Origin: JBEKTW01 sp049515655
GTDB taxonomy: Bacteria; Bacteroidota; Ignavibacteria; UBA10030; SZUA-254
NCBI GenBank assembly: GCA_049515655.1
Contig: JBEKTW010000004.1
Span: 1-64,000 of the forward strand
Reading direction: 5' to 3'
Length of the DNA: 64,000 nucleotides
The notes beneath the pieces are model-generated. The model worked only from the letters and a program-made list of their open reading frames with translations, was not told the DNA's origin and ran no database searches. Shown in pieces: positions 52,084 through 59,865 of the stretch. Numbering within the stretch: position 1 is the first letter of the stretch; each line of letters begins with the position of its first letter. The translations under genes and the position numbers were made by a program.

Positions 52084-53151
52084 ATGAGTAATTTCAGCCG
52101 TCGAAAATTCTTGAAATCGACCGCCCTCGGAACCACCGCCGCACTGACAGCACGATCCTTTCTCACGGAAGCAATAGCACGGCCTTCAAGCCCGGGCGTC
52201 GTGAAACCAATCGCCATTTCAAGCACGAACGGGACGAAAGCGCTGGAGAAAGCGATGGAATTGCTCAAGGGGGGCAGCGACGCGCTCGATGCCGTCATCG
52301 CCGGCGTCAATATTGTCGAAGACGACCCCAACGATACGAGCGTCGGCTACGGCGGTTTGCCCAACGAAGACGGTGTCGTTGAGCTTGATGCCGCGGTGAT
52401 GCACGGCCCCACTTATCGCGGGGCGGGCGTTGCGGCGCTACGGAATATCAAGAACCCGTCGAAGGTTGCCCGCGTCGTCATGGAGCGCACCAAGCACGTG
52501 CTGCTCGTCGGCGAGGGTGCGCTGAGATTTGCCAAAGCCCACGGCTTCCAGGAAATGGATCTCCTCACCGACCAGGCGCGGGAAGCATGGCTGAAGTGGA
52601 AGGAGAACCTGAGCAATCAGGATAACTGGCTTCCCCAGCATTCCATTGAAGATACCGACATCGGAAAAGCCTTCGAGGAATTTCTCCGGCATTACGGCAC
52701 CATCCACTGCAGCGCCATCGACCTCAACGGGAACATCTCGTGCACGACAACCACAAGCGGTCTGGCGTTCAAGATCGCCGGACGGGTCGGGGATTCTCCG
52801 ATCATCGGCGCCGGTTTGTATTGCGATAACGAAGTCGGCTCTGCCGGCTCAACCGGACTCGGCGAAGCGAACCTTCTGAACTGCAGCTCGGTCATGATTG
52901 TCGAGTGGATGCGGCAGGGGAAATCCCCCGAAGAAGCATGTCTGCTTGCCTGCAAGCGTGTCAACGAGAGGTGCAGAGAAAAACGCCTCCAAGACAGTCA
53001 GGGAAGATTCAAATACGATGTCACCTTTTATGCTATAAACAAGCGGGGTGAGCACGGCGGCGGCGCGATATGGAGCGGAGCTAAATACCTGATTCACGAT
53101 GGCAGTGAAGTGAAGAAATTCGATTGCGCGTATTTGTTCAAGCGGGGATGA
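52084..53151 (+). CDS. Tat-exported N4-glycosylasparaginase-type Ntn hydrolase
   Basis: A 355-residue N-terminal-nucleophile hydrolase of the glycosylasparaginase/isoaspartyl-peptidase family. The Tat signal SRRKFLKSTALGTTAAL directs folded export. The nucleophile is the Thr in HYGTIHCSAIDLNGN, exposed by autocleavage, with GNISCTTTTSGLAFK and GRVGDSPIIGAGLYCDNEVGS forming the active site. It would hydrolyse the GlcNAc-Asn bond of N-glycans or L-asparagine-type amides. The ATG at 52084 was chosen because AAGGAG lies eight bases upstream, whereas ATG 52078 is too close to it. The gene is monocistronic. Confidence 0.9.
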   Translation: MSNFSRRKFLKSTALGTTAALTARSFLTEAIARPSSPGVVKPIAISSTNGTKALEKAMELLKGGSDALDAVIAGVNIVEDDPNDTSVGYGGLPNEDGVVELDAAVMHGPTYRGAGVAALRNIKNPSKVARVVMERTKHVLLVGEGALRFAKAHGFQEMDLLTDQAREAWLKWKENLSNQDNWLPQHSIEDTDIGKAFEEFLRHYGTIHCSAIDLNGNISCTTTTSGLAFKIAGRVGDSPIIGAGLYCDNEVGSAGSTGLGEANLLNCSSVMIVEWMRQGKSPEEACLLACKRVNERCREKRLQDSQGRFKYDVTFYAINKRGEHGGGAIWSGAKYLIHDGSEVKKFDCAYLFKRG

Positions 53152-53191
53152 ACATCCTTGCAAGACGGGCGGTCTTGCGTTCGGGGAAAAC

Positions 53192-53221
53192 AAAAAAACC
53201 GCCCGGCAATCACCCGGGCGG
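53192..53221 (-). terminator. Intrinsic terminator of mdh
   Basis: Read on the minus strand, CCGCCCGG (53221-53214) pairs with CCGGGCGG (53206-53199) around a 7-nt loop, followed by TTTTTTT (53198-53192). It lies 30 bp after the mdh stop. Confidence 0.85.
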
Positions 53222-53250
53222 CTCTGAGTTCAAAGGATTACTCTTGCTGC

Positions 53251-54174
53251 TTACAGCTTCAATTTTGCAATGTTCGCTTTGACTTCATTCGCTGATTTTG
53301 TGAGCGCCGCTTTCTCATCGGCGGTAAGAGGAACTTCAACAATTTGTTCGATTCCTTTCTTACCGAGCTTCACCGGCACGCCGATGTAGGTATCGTTCAG
53401 CCCGTATTCCCCCTTGAGATATGCAGCGCAGGGGAGAATTCTCTTCTTGTCCTTCACGATGGCTTCGACCATTTCGACGGCGGCGGCAGAAGGAGCATAG
53501 TACGCGCTTCCGGTCTTCAAATAGTTGACAATCTCTATCCCGCCGTCGCGTGTCCGTTTCACGAGTTTATCGATCGTCGGCTGATCCACAAATTCGGTAA
53601 TCGGCACACCCGCGATGGTCGTGTAGCGAACGAGTGGTACCATCGAATCGCCGTGTCCGCCGAGCACGAGCGCCTGAATATCTTCCACGGAAACACCCAG
53701 TTCCATTGCGATGAACGTCCGGTACCGGGCCGTGTCCAGCACTCCGGCCATCCCGATCACCCGATGCCGTTCGAAACCGCTCACCTTGTATGCGACGTAC
53801 GCCATGACGTCAAGTGGGTTTGAAACAACGATGAGAATCGCCTGCGGTGACTTCGCAGCGGCCTGTTCCGCGACAGCCTTCACGATGCCGGCGTTAGTAT
53901 CCTGCAACTGTTCACGCGTCATACCGGGTTTGCGAGCGATGCCCGCGGTAATAACCACAATCTGCGAGCCGGCAGTTTCATCGTATCCATTGGTGCCGGT
54001 AACGCGCGTATCGACTCCTTCGATCGGTGTGGATTCGAACATATCGAGCCCTTTGCCCTGCGGCAGTCCCTCGACGACATCCACCAGCACAACTTCATTC
54101 GCAAGCTCTTTGTCGACAAGACGCTGCGCGAGAGTCGCGCCGACATTCCCTGCACCAACAACTGTAATTTTCAT
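53251..54174 (-). CDS. mdh: Malate dehydrogenase, LDH-like type
   Basis: A 307-residue NAD-dependent enzyme interconverting malate and oxaloacetate in the TCA cycle. The dinucleotide fold VVGAGNVGATLAQRL, catalytic region GMAGVLDTARYRTF and catalytic histidine in GGHGDSMVPL are present, with VVSNPLDVMAY. This is the LDH-like MDH found in Chlorobi and Bacteroidota rather than the E. coli-type. Own terminator downstream; monocistronic. Confidence 0.94.
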   Translation of the reverse strand: MKITVVGAGNVGATLAQRLVDKELANEVVLVDVVEGLPQGKGLDMFESTPIEGVDTRVTGTNGYDETAGSQIVVITAGIARKPGMTREQLQDTNAGIVKAVAEQAAAKSPQAILIVVSNPLDVMAYVAYKVSGFERHRVIGMAGVLDTARYRTFIAMELGVSVEDIQALVLGGHGDSMVPLVRYTTIAGVPITEFVDQPTIDKLVKRTRDGGIEIVNYLKTGSAYYAPSAAAVEMVEAIVKDKKRILPCAAYLKGEYGLNDTYIGVPVKLGKKGIEQIVEVPLTADEKAALTKSANEVKANIAKLKL

Positions 54175-54211
54175 AGTGATACCTTATTATTCGTCATCAG
54201 ATCGGTTGGTT

Positions 54212-54250
54212 AAAAAATATCCCCTCCGCTGCAAACTGCAAGAAGGGGAT
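54212..54250 (-). terminator. Intrinsic terminator of the rplU-rpmA operon
   Basis: Read on the minus strand, ATCCCCT (54250-54244) pairs with AGGGGAT (54225-54219), followed by ATTTTTT. It lies 42 bp after the rpmA stop and upstream of mdh. Confidence 0.75.
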
Positions 54251-54291
54251 CACAAGAAGAACTAAAGGATGAAATCAAATCCGCGGCGCAT

Positions 54292-54549
54292 TCACTGCGC
54301 CGGGTTTATACTGACGATAGTTTTGGACTTTCCGTACCGTTTGAACTGCACGGTGCCGTCGCTGAGAGCAAAGAGTGTGTCATCGCTGCCGATTCCGACG
54401 TTGGGACCCGGAGCAAACCGTGTTCCGCGCTGCCGCACGATGATGCTTCCCGCGCTCACGCTCTCACCGCCGAAGCGCTTCACGCCAAGTCGCTGCGAAT
54501 TGCTGTCGCGACCGTTCCGGGAACTTCCACCGCCTTTTTTATGAGCCAT
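54292..54549 (-). CDS. rpmA: 50S ribosomal protein L27
   Basis: An 85-residue ribosomal protein beginning MAHKKGGGSSRNGRDSNSQRLG, the standard bacterial L27 N-terminus near the peptidyl-transferase centre; the tail is VQFKRYGKSKTIVSINPAQ. It follows rplU by 74 bp, the universal L21-L27 pairing. Confidence 0.97.
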   Translation of the reverse strand: MAHKKGGGSSRNGRDSNSQRLGVKRFGGESVSAGSIIVRQRGTRFAPGPNVGIGSDDTLFALSDGTVQFKRYGKSKTIVSINPAQ

Positions 54550-54623
54550 ACATTCTTACTCCTCTTTGAACTGACAAGTCGCCCACGCGTCAATTCACGA
54601 CCCGGGGTGACGTCATGATTCTG

Positions 54624-54932
54624 TTATGCAATAGATGTAATTTCAATTTCCGTGTATTGCTGGCGATGGCCGCGGAGAACGCGATATCCTTTTCGTCGTT
54701 TCTTCTTGAAGACGGTCACCTTGTCGTCCTTCACGTGCGCAAGAACCTTCGCCTGTACTGCGATCCCCTTCAACGTCGGATTTCCGACCTTTACATTTTT
54801 GTCGTCCGAAACCAGGAGAACACGGTCGAACGTGATAACATCTCCGACTTTTTGAGCGAGCTTAGGGACAAAGATTCGCTCTGAAGGGCTAACTTTAAGC
54901 TGCTGACCAGCGATTTCAACTACCGAAAACAT
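54624..54932 (-). CDS. rplU: 50S ribosomal protein L21
   Basis: A 102-residue L21 with VEIAGQQLKVSPSERIFVP at the start and FKKKRRKGYRVLRGHRQQYTEI at the end, which binds 23S rRNA. First gene of the rplU-rpmA operon. Confidence 0.96.
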   Translation of the reverse strand: MFSVVEIAGQQLKVSPSERIFVPKLAQKVGDVITFDRVLLVSDDKNVKVGNPTLKGIAVQAKVLAHVKDDKVTVFKKKRRKGYRVLRGHRQQYTEIEITSIA

Positions 54933-54978
54933 TCTGAATTACCTGGATTTGAATGATTGGTTTGGTAAAAGCAAAATA

Positions 54979-55007
54979 AATTTACTCAAAATCTGCATGA
55001 AAGTCAA
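54979..55007 (-). promoter_or_regulatory. Promoter of rplU-rpmA
   Basis: On the minus strand TTGACT (55007-55002), 17 bp, TAAATT (54984-54979), leader about 40 nt. It lies just after the stop of the LD-carboxypeptidase gene. Confidence 0.6.
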
Positions 55008-55026
55008 AGATGGAGTCCTGGAAATG

Positions 55027-55956
55027 TTAAACGACCCCGCCCTCCAGGAATTCCATGCTGCCGCCGGAAACGTCAAGGCGGACACGGACTCCGAGGGGGA
55101 TTGTCAATGATTTTTTTGTATGCCCGTACGGAAGACGTCCAACAACCGGAAATCTAAAAGGCTGGAAGGTTTGTTCGATCACTTCGCTGAGTGTGAGCGA
55201 TGGCTTCCCCGCTTCGGGTCCACAGTCCTTGAAGCTCCCCAGGACAATTCCATTCGTTTTCTTGAAAATACCCCCGAGAGAAATCTGCTGCAGCATCCTA
55301 TCGATCCTGTACGGACGTTCACCGATCTCTTCGAGAAGAAGAATGTGATTGTTCGCCTTCGGGAAATAAGATGTCGTTACCAATGCCGCGACGAGCGATA
55401 AGTTCCCGCCGATAATTCTTCCGGTCGGGTTTCTCTTAGCCGGATTGCTCCATCTCTTGACCTGCATCCTACCCGGCGGTTTCGTCGATGTCAGCGTTCT
55501 CCAGAACTGTTCCTCTCTCTTGCCGTCCAGCCCCTCGGCCATTTCAACGGAGACCATCGGGCCCGAGAATGTGACCAGGCCGGCTCTTGCGAATAGCGCA
55601 ATCTGCAGTGCCGTGATGTCGCTGTAACCGACCAGAATCTTCGGATGTTTGCGGATAAAACTGTAGTCCAGGTACGGAAGAATTCTCATGCAGCCGTAGC
55701 CGCCGCGGGCAGTGAATACGGCCTTGACGTCGGGATGGGAGAAGAGTTCGAAAAGGTCAGACACACGCTCACGGTCAGTCCCGGCAAGATATCCCCGTCG
55801 ACGATGAAGATGCGAACCCAGAACAATCCGATATCCGAGTTGTTCAAGATATCGAATGCCTTTTTCGAGGCGCTCTTCGGACTCGGGAGGACTGGCGGGT
55901 GCTGCAATTCCAATCACGTCTCCTTTTCGCAGCGCTTGGGGTTTGACTATCTTCAT
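55027..55956 (-). CDS. S66-family LD-carboxypeptidase
   Basis: A 309-residue LdcA/MccF-type serine peptidase cleaving the L-D bond of murein tetrapeptides during cell-wall recycling (or related peptidyl-nucleotide substrates). Nucleophile Ser112 in VGYSDITALQIAL, catalytic Glu in LLLEEIGERPYRIDRML and His in RLPYGHTKKSLTIPLG. An N-terminal signal peptide is absent, so it acts in the cytoplasm. Upstream on the minus strand there is a possible structured leader at 56089-56218. Confidence 0.9.
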   Translation of the reverse strand: MKIVKPQALRKGDVIGIAAPASPPESEERLEKGIRYLEQLGYRIVLGSHLHRRRGYLAGTDRERVSDLFELFSHPDVKAVFTARGGYGCMRILPYLDYSFIRKHPKILVGYSDITALQIALFARAGLVTFSGPMVSVEMAEGLDGKREEQFWRTLTSTKPPGRMQVKRWSNPAKRNPTGRIIGGNLSLVAALVTTSYFPKANNHILLLEEIGERPYRIDRMLQQISLGGIFKKTNGIVLGSFKDCGPEAGKPSLTLSEVIEQTFQPFRFPVVGRLPYGHTKKSLTIPLGVRVRLDVSGGSMEFLEGGVV

Positions 55957-56337
55957 ATGATTTCGAAAAGATACTGAGAATCGATTAGAATACCAATTTA
56001 TCGCTTTGCAATTTGTGATTCGCTTTGTTACCTTCGGAGAGGAAAAATCGAGACGGCGGCCGGGTCTGGAAAGGAACTATTACACCTCAAAAAAAACCGA
56101 CCTTCTGAACGTCCAAACAACCGGTATTGTCCCTCTCACCGGGCTTGAGCGTCCAGGGTCGGTCGGAGTTACACTAGACATTTTATCATACAGCGTCTCC
56201 CTGCGCGCGAAAGACGCTATTGATTAGTCATATGTAATTTACGAATTCTCCGCACAATTTGTTGTGCTTCCTGTCACACGCGTGGATTCTGCTCATGACG
56301 GTTTTTTGCATTTCGAACGGTTTTCGAGGTTGATAGA
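55957..56337. other. Divergent intergenic region of 381 bp
   Basis: It separates the minus-strand LD-carboxypeptidase from the plus-strand pseudouridine synthase and contains the minus-strand hairpins at 56089-56218. No gene is supported; a 73-codon plus frame at 56006-56227 has no protein-like pattern and runs through the hairpin region. Confidence 0.5.
56089..56218 (-). ncRNA. Candidate structured leader/attenuator or small RNA
   Basis: On the minus strand a 7-bp hairpin (56218-56212 with 56198-56192, AGCGTCT/AGACGCT) is followed by CCGACC (56166-56161 or 56162-56157) pairing with GGTCGG (56102-56097) and then eight Ts (56096-56089), a terminator-like ending about 130 nt before the LD-carboxypeptidase start. 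An inner CCGG/CCGG pairing and two GGACG words occur in the loop. No known riboswitch class was recognised. Confidence 0.3.
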
Positions 56338-56994
56338 ATGAATCCAACCAGCTCTCGTCGACCGCCGAAGACAGAGTGTCATTATATCCTTTTCCACAAA
56401 CCCTATGGAGTGCTGTGTCAGTTCAGGAGTGCGGGGCGAAAACAGACGTTGGCAGATTTCAAGCCGTTCCCTCCCTTCGTCCATCCTGCGGGTCGCCTCG
56501 ACGAAGACAGCGAAGGCCTGATTCTGCTCACCGATGACGGCAGGCTTGCGCATTTCCTTCTGAATCCCCTGTATGAGCATCCGCGCACCTATCTTGTCCA
56601 GGTCGAACGTATACCGGACGAAGCAGACCTCCAGAGATTACGGGATGGAGTTGTCATCGAAGGACGCACGACGTTGCCTGCGGGGGTCCGGCTTTTATCC
56701 GATGAGCCATCTCTCGCACCTCGCAGTACGCCCATTCGATTCAGGAAAAACGTTCCGACCGCCTGGCTGGAGATTACGCTGCGCGAGGGCCGTAATCACC
56801 AGGTTCGGAAAATGACCGCTGCCGTTGGTCATCCAACTCTCCGGCTTGTTCGCTTCAAGATAGGAAATCTCACTCTTCGTGGCCTGCGACCGGGCGAGAA
56901 CCGGGAAGTAACCCCCGGAGAAATCGAGAAACTTCAAGAATTTGTGGCTCTTCAGCGGAAATCTGTAGACAGATCAAAGATTCCAAAATTTTAG
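56338..56994 (+). CDS. 23S rRNA pseudouridine synthase, RluE/RsuA type
   Basis: A 218-residue RsuA-subfamily enzyme without an S4 domain. N-terminal YILFHKPYGVLCQF, catalytic D55 in PAGRLDEDSEGLILLTDDG, YLVQVE and EGRNHQVRKMTAAVGHPTLRLVR. The length and absence of S4 are typical of RluE, which modifies 23S rRNA U2457. Its 3' end overlaps the convergent DinB-fusion gene by 21 bp. Confidence 0.86.
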   Translation: MNPTSSRRPPKTECHYILFHKPYGVLCQFRSAGRKQTLADFKPFPPFVHPAGRLDEDSEGLILLTDDGRLAHFLLNPLYEHPRTYLVQVERIPDEADLQRLRDGVVIEGRTTLPAGVRLLSDEPSLAPRSTPIRFRKNVPTAWLEITLREGRNHQVRKMTAAVGHPTLRLVRFKIGNLTLRGLRPGENREVTPGEIEKLQEFVALQRKSVDRSKIPKF

Positions 56995-57864
56995 GTCTTT
57001 CCCTTTTCTCAGTTTCGTGATGTAGATAATCTGTCCCATGTGCTGTCCAACATGCTCGACGACGTGAGAAATTGCGTCAAGGCACGTATGATCCCATTTT
57101 TGAAAGTGACGCACTTCCAGAAGTTTGTCCGCATCAAATTCTTCCAGGACGCGATCCACTTCGAGAAGTGTTTCTTCAAATCTCTTCATCAATTCATTTT
57201 TCGCGATGTGCCTGCGCTCGGAGAATTCCAATGCACGGTTGCGTTCATCCGATGCGCCGCCGATACCGGAAATAATCCATTGCCGGATATTGCCGCACAG
57301 GTGGAGGATCAGATTCCCGATACTGTTGTCGGTCTCGTGCGCTCGCCACCACACGTCTTCTTCCGAAAGTTCATCGAAGCATCCCTGAATCTTGGGAAGA
57401 TATTCCTTCAGCAGTCTCCGGCGGCAGTAGGAAATGTACTCTTTGCCAAGATGCGATTTCGCGGATTGCCTACGACGTGAGAAGATTCGGCGCCTGACCT
57501 GAACCTTCTTTCCAAAATTAATTAGAAGGCCGAGCTCCAGACCCGATGACTTCAAATAGTCCAGGAGCTGCTCTTCAAACGACCTCCGGAGCGGGTGAGC
57601 TGCTGTCACTTCTACGATGATTTTGCCTTCCACGAGCAGGTCGACGACAACATCCCGAACCGGTCCTCCGATGTCGTTCACCCTCATCGGTTTCTGCTGC
57701 TCGACCTTGACCCCCAGATTCTGCAATTCTTCTGCGAGCGCATTTTCATACGCTTTATCCCGGAGGGTCTGCCCCAGTCTCTTGTGGACATTGGAGGCGG
57801 CATTAAGGATCTTCTCGGTCAACTCCTTGTACGGATGGAGCTTTTCAGGAACTGCTTTCTTCAT
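56974..57864 (-). CDS. GxxExxY-DinB/DUF1572 fusion protein
   Basis: A 296-residue fusion. Residues 8-130 are GxxExxY-like (VHKRLGQTLRDKAYENALAEEL...LLDYLKSSGLELGLLINFG), a PD-(D/E)xK nuclease-fold family. Its signature is degenerate: Asp36 replaces the Glu of GxxExxY, and Thr87 in VEVTA replaces the usual active-site Lys. Residues 149-292 form a DinB-like four-helix bundle of the DUF1572 type (NSIGNLILHLCGNIRQWI, EFSERRHIAKNEL, EHVGQHMGQIIYITKL), with H188, H271 and H275 as likely metal ligands. No frameshift or internal stop separates the parts. DUF1572 proteins are thiol- or metal-linked enzymes of unknown substrate. The fusion is not a combination I know. Confidence 0.7.
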   Translation of the reverse strand: MKKAVPEKLHPYKELTEKILNAASNVHKRLGQTLRDKAYENALAEELQNLGVKVEQQKPMRVNDIGGPVRDVVVDLLVEGKIIVEVTAAHPLRRSFEEQLLDYLKSSGLELGLLINFGKKVQVRRRIFSRRRQSAKSHLGKEYISYCRRRLLKEYLPKIQGCFDELSEEDVWWRAHETDNSIGNLILHLCGNIRQWIISGIGGASDERNRALEFSERRHIAKNELMKRFEETLLEVDRVLEEFDADKLLEVRHFQKWDHTCLDAISHVVEHVGQHMGQIIYITKLRKGKDLKFWNL

Positions 57865-57885
57865 GTGGTCCTCTCTGGAATGTGA

Positions 57886-59853
57886 TCATTGATTCTGCTG
57901 ATGCTCGAGCGTAGCAATCTTGCCGGTGAGTGCATCCCACACTGCATACGCTTTCTGCAGGCTCGTCCGGATCTCTTTGTATTCATTCGAAATTTTCTTC
58001 GCTTCATCCCCGTCTTTATACATGTCGGGGTCGGCCATCAGTCCTTCAATTTCCGACTTCCGCGATTCCATCCGGGAAATGTCTCTTTCAACCTTCTCAA
58101 GCTCTTTGCGGACGGGAAGCAACAGCCTATAAAGTTTTTGGCGGCGTTCAGCATCCAGCCGCTTACGGTCTTTCTCCGGCGCAATGTTGGGCGTATTGAC
58201 GCGCGATGCGGCAGATGACATGCGTGTTTGCTCTTTCAATGACTCACGTTCGACTTTTTTCTTCGCGAGATAGTCGGAAACATTGCCGAGATACGTCCGC
58301 ATTGAACCGGAGCCGAACTCTACGACTTTCTGGATGAGCGGGTCGAGGAATGCGCGGTCATGGGAGACGATGACAAACGTTCCCTCGTATTCCCTCAACG
58401 CGTCCTGCAAGACGCCCTTCGAACGCATGTCGAGGTGGTTCGTCGGTTCGTCCAGAATGAGGAAATTCGCCGGCTGCAACAGCATCTTCGCAAGTGCGAG
58501 ACGGCTTTTCTCGCCGCCGGAAAGAACCGCGACTTTCTTGAACACATCATCGCCGTGGAAGAGAAATGAGCCGAGTATCGTTCTGAGCTTCCTGCGGACA
58601 TCCCCGATGGCAACATCGTCGACAATCTGAATGGCTTCTTTGGACAAATCGAGTTCCTCCGCCTGGTGCTGGCCGAAATACGAAAGAACGACGTTGTAGC
58701 CGGGAAGCCTCTCCCCGCTCTCGAACGGCTCAACGCCCGCGAGAAGGCGGGAAAAGGTCGACTTGCCGGCTCCGTTCACGCCGACAACCGCAATCCTGTC
58801 GCCCCGCTCGATTATGCAATTGAGGTTGTCAAAGACCCGGACTGCGGCGTAGTGCTTCCGTATGTTCTTCAACTCCATGACAATGGCTCCACTCTGGGGC
58901 GGCGGCGGAAATTTGAATCGTATTTCTTCCTCATCGTTTTCAATCTCGATGAGGTCGATTTTCTCGAGTTGCTTGATGCGGCTTTGCACCTGCCGCGCCT
59001 TCGTTGCTTTGTACCGGAAGCGTTCAATGAACCGCTGTGTTTGCTCCAGTTGCCGCTGCTGGTTCTTGTAAGCGTTGACCTGCTGTTCCTTGCGCACCAG
59101 CCTCTCCTGTTCATAGAACGAGTAGTTGCCCGAATAGATCTCCAGGCGGCCCATGGTGAGCGCCAGCGTCTTCGTCGTCAGAGAATCGAGCAACGCCCTG
59201 TCGTGCGAGACAAGAAGAATGGCGCCGTTGTACTGCCGGAGATATTCCTCGAGCCACTGAAGAGACTCGATATCGAGGTGGTTGGTTGGTTCGTCGAGGA
59301 GAAGTACCGAGGGTTCCCGGAGAAGTAGTTTTGCCAGCGCGATCCGCATCTGCCATCCGCCGCTGAATTCCTCCGTTTGCCGGGCGAAATCTTCGACGGA
59401 AAATCCCAAGCCCATCAGCACACGCTCGACTTTGGACCGCATGCGAAATGCGTCGAGATCCTCCAGCTTATGGTAGAGCTCTCCGTGTACTTCGATCGTC
59501 TCTGCGTACTCTGCGGTTGCCGGGTCGAGGGATAAAAGCCGCTCCTGCACTTCGCGAATTTCATCTTGCACCTCGACAATGTTTTCAAATGCAGTTTCGG
59601 CTTCTTCGACGAGTGTTTTCCCGGTGGCGACGATGCCGTCCTGCGGCAAATAACCGACCGTCACGTAATGCGCCTTACCAATGCTTCCGCTGTCGGGCCC
59701 GTTGAGGCCAGCGATGATCTTCAGGAGTGTGGATTTCCCGGTTCCGTTCGAACCGACGAGGGCGGTGCGATCGTGCGGACCGATGACGAGTGAAACGTCG
59801 TCGAACAGCGTCCGGCCGGCGAACTGAACCGATATTTGGTTTAAGGAGAGCAT
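57886..59853 (-). CDS. ABC-F family ATPase
   Basis: A 655-residue soluble protein with two ABC domains (Walker A GSNGTGKST at about 34-42 and GVNGAGKST at about 344-352, each with its LSGGE/FSGGW signature) linked by a charged arm (about 240-300), the ABC-F layout with no membrane domain. Such proteins act on the ribosome E site as translation factors or antibiotic-resistance factors (Uup/YheS/EttA group). The C-terminal coiled-coil-like tail (about 560-650, RRQKLYRLLLPVRKELEKV) resembles Uup. It is 12 bp after the class V aminotransferase on the same strand. Confidence 0.92.
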   Translation of the reverse strand: MLSLNQISVQFAGRTLFDDVSLVIGPHDRTALVGSNGTGKSTLLKIIAGLNGPDSGSIGKAHYVTVGYLPQDGIVATGKTLVEEAETAFENIVEVQDEIREVQERLLSLDPATAEYAETIEVHGELYHKLEDLDAFRMRSKVERVLMGLGFSVEDFARQTEEFSGGWQMRIALAKLLLREPSVLLLDEPTNHLDIESLQWLEEYLRQYNGAILLVSHDRALLDSLTTKTLALTMGRLEIYSGNYSFYEQERLVRKEQQVNAYKNQQRQLEQTQRFIERFRYKATKARQVQSRIKQLEKIDLIEIENDEEEIRFKFPPPPQSGAIVMELKNIRKHYAAVRVFDNLNCIIERGDRIAVVGVNGAGKSTFSRLLAGVEPFESGERLPGYNVVLSYFGQHQAEELDLSKEAIQIVDDVAIGDVRRKLRTILGSFLFHGDDVFKKVAVLSGGEKSRLALAKMLLQPANFLILDEPTNHLDMRSKGVLQDALREYEGTFVIVSHDRAFLDPLIQKVVEFGSGSMRTYLGNVSDYLAKKKVERESLKEQTRMSSAASRVNTPNIAPEKDRKRLDAERRQKLYRLLLPVRKELEKVERDISRMESRKSEIEGLMADPDMYKDGDEAKKISNEYKEIRTSLQKAYAVWDALTGKIATLEHQQNQ

Positions 59854-59865
59854 AAAGGCAGAAGA

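Noticed and set aside
53161..53177. CAAGAC/GTCTTG hairpin after the asparaginase gene as its terminator
   Set aside because: Six-bp stem with no T-tract; only the adjacent minus-strand mdh terminator is convincing.
56006..56227. Plus-strand 73-codon frame in the divergent spacer
   Set aside because: It passes through the hairpin region, lacks a ribosome-binding site and has no protein pattern.
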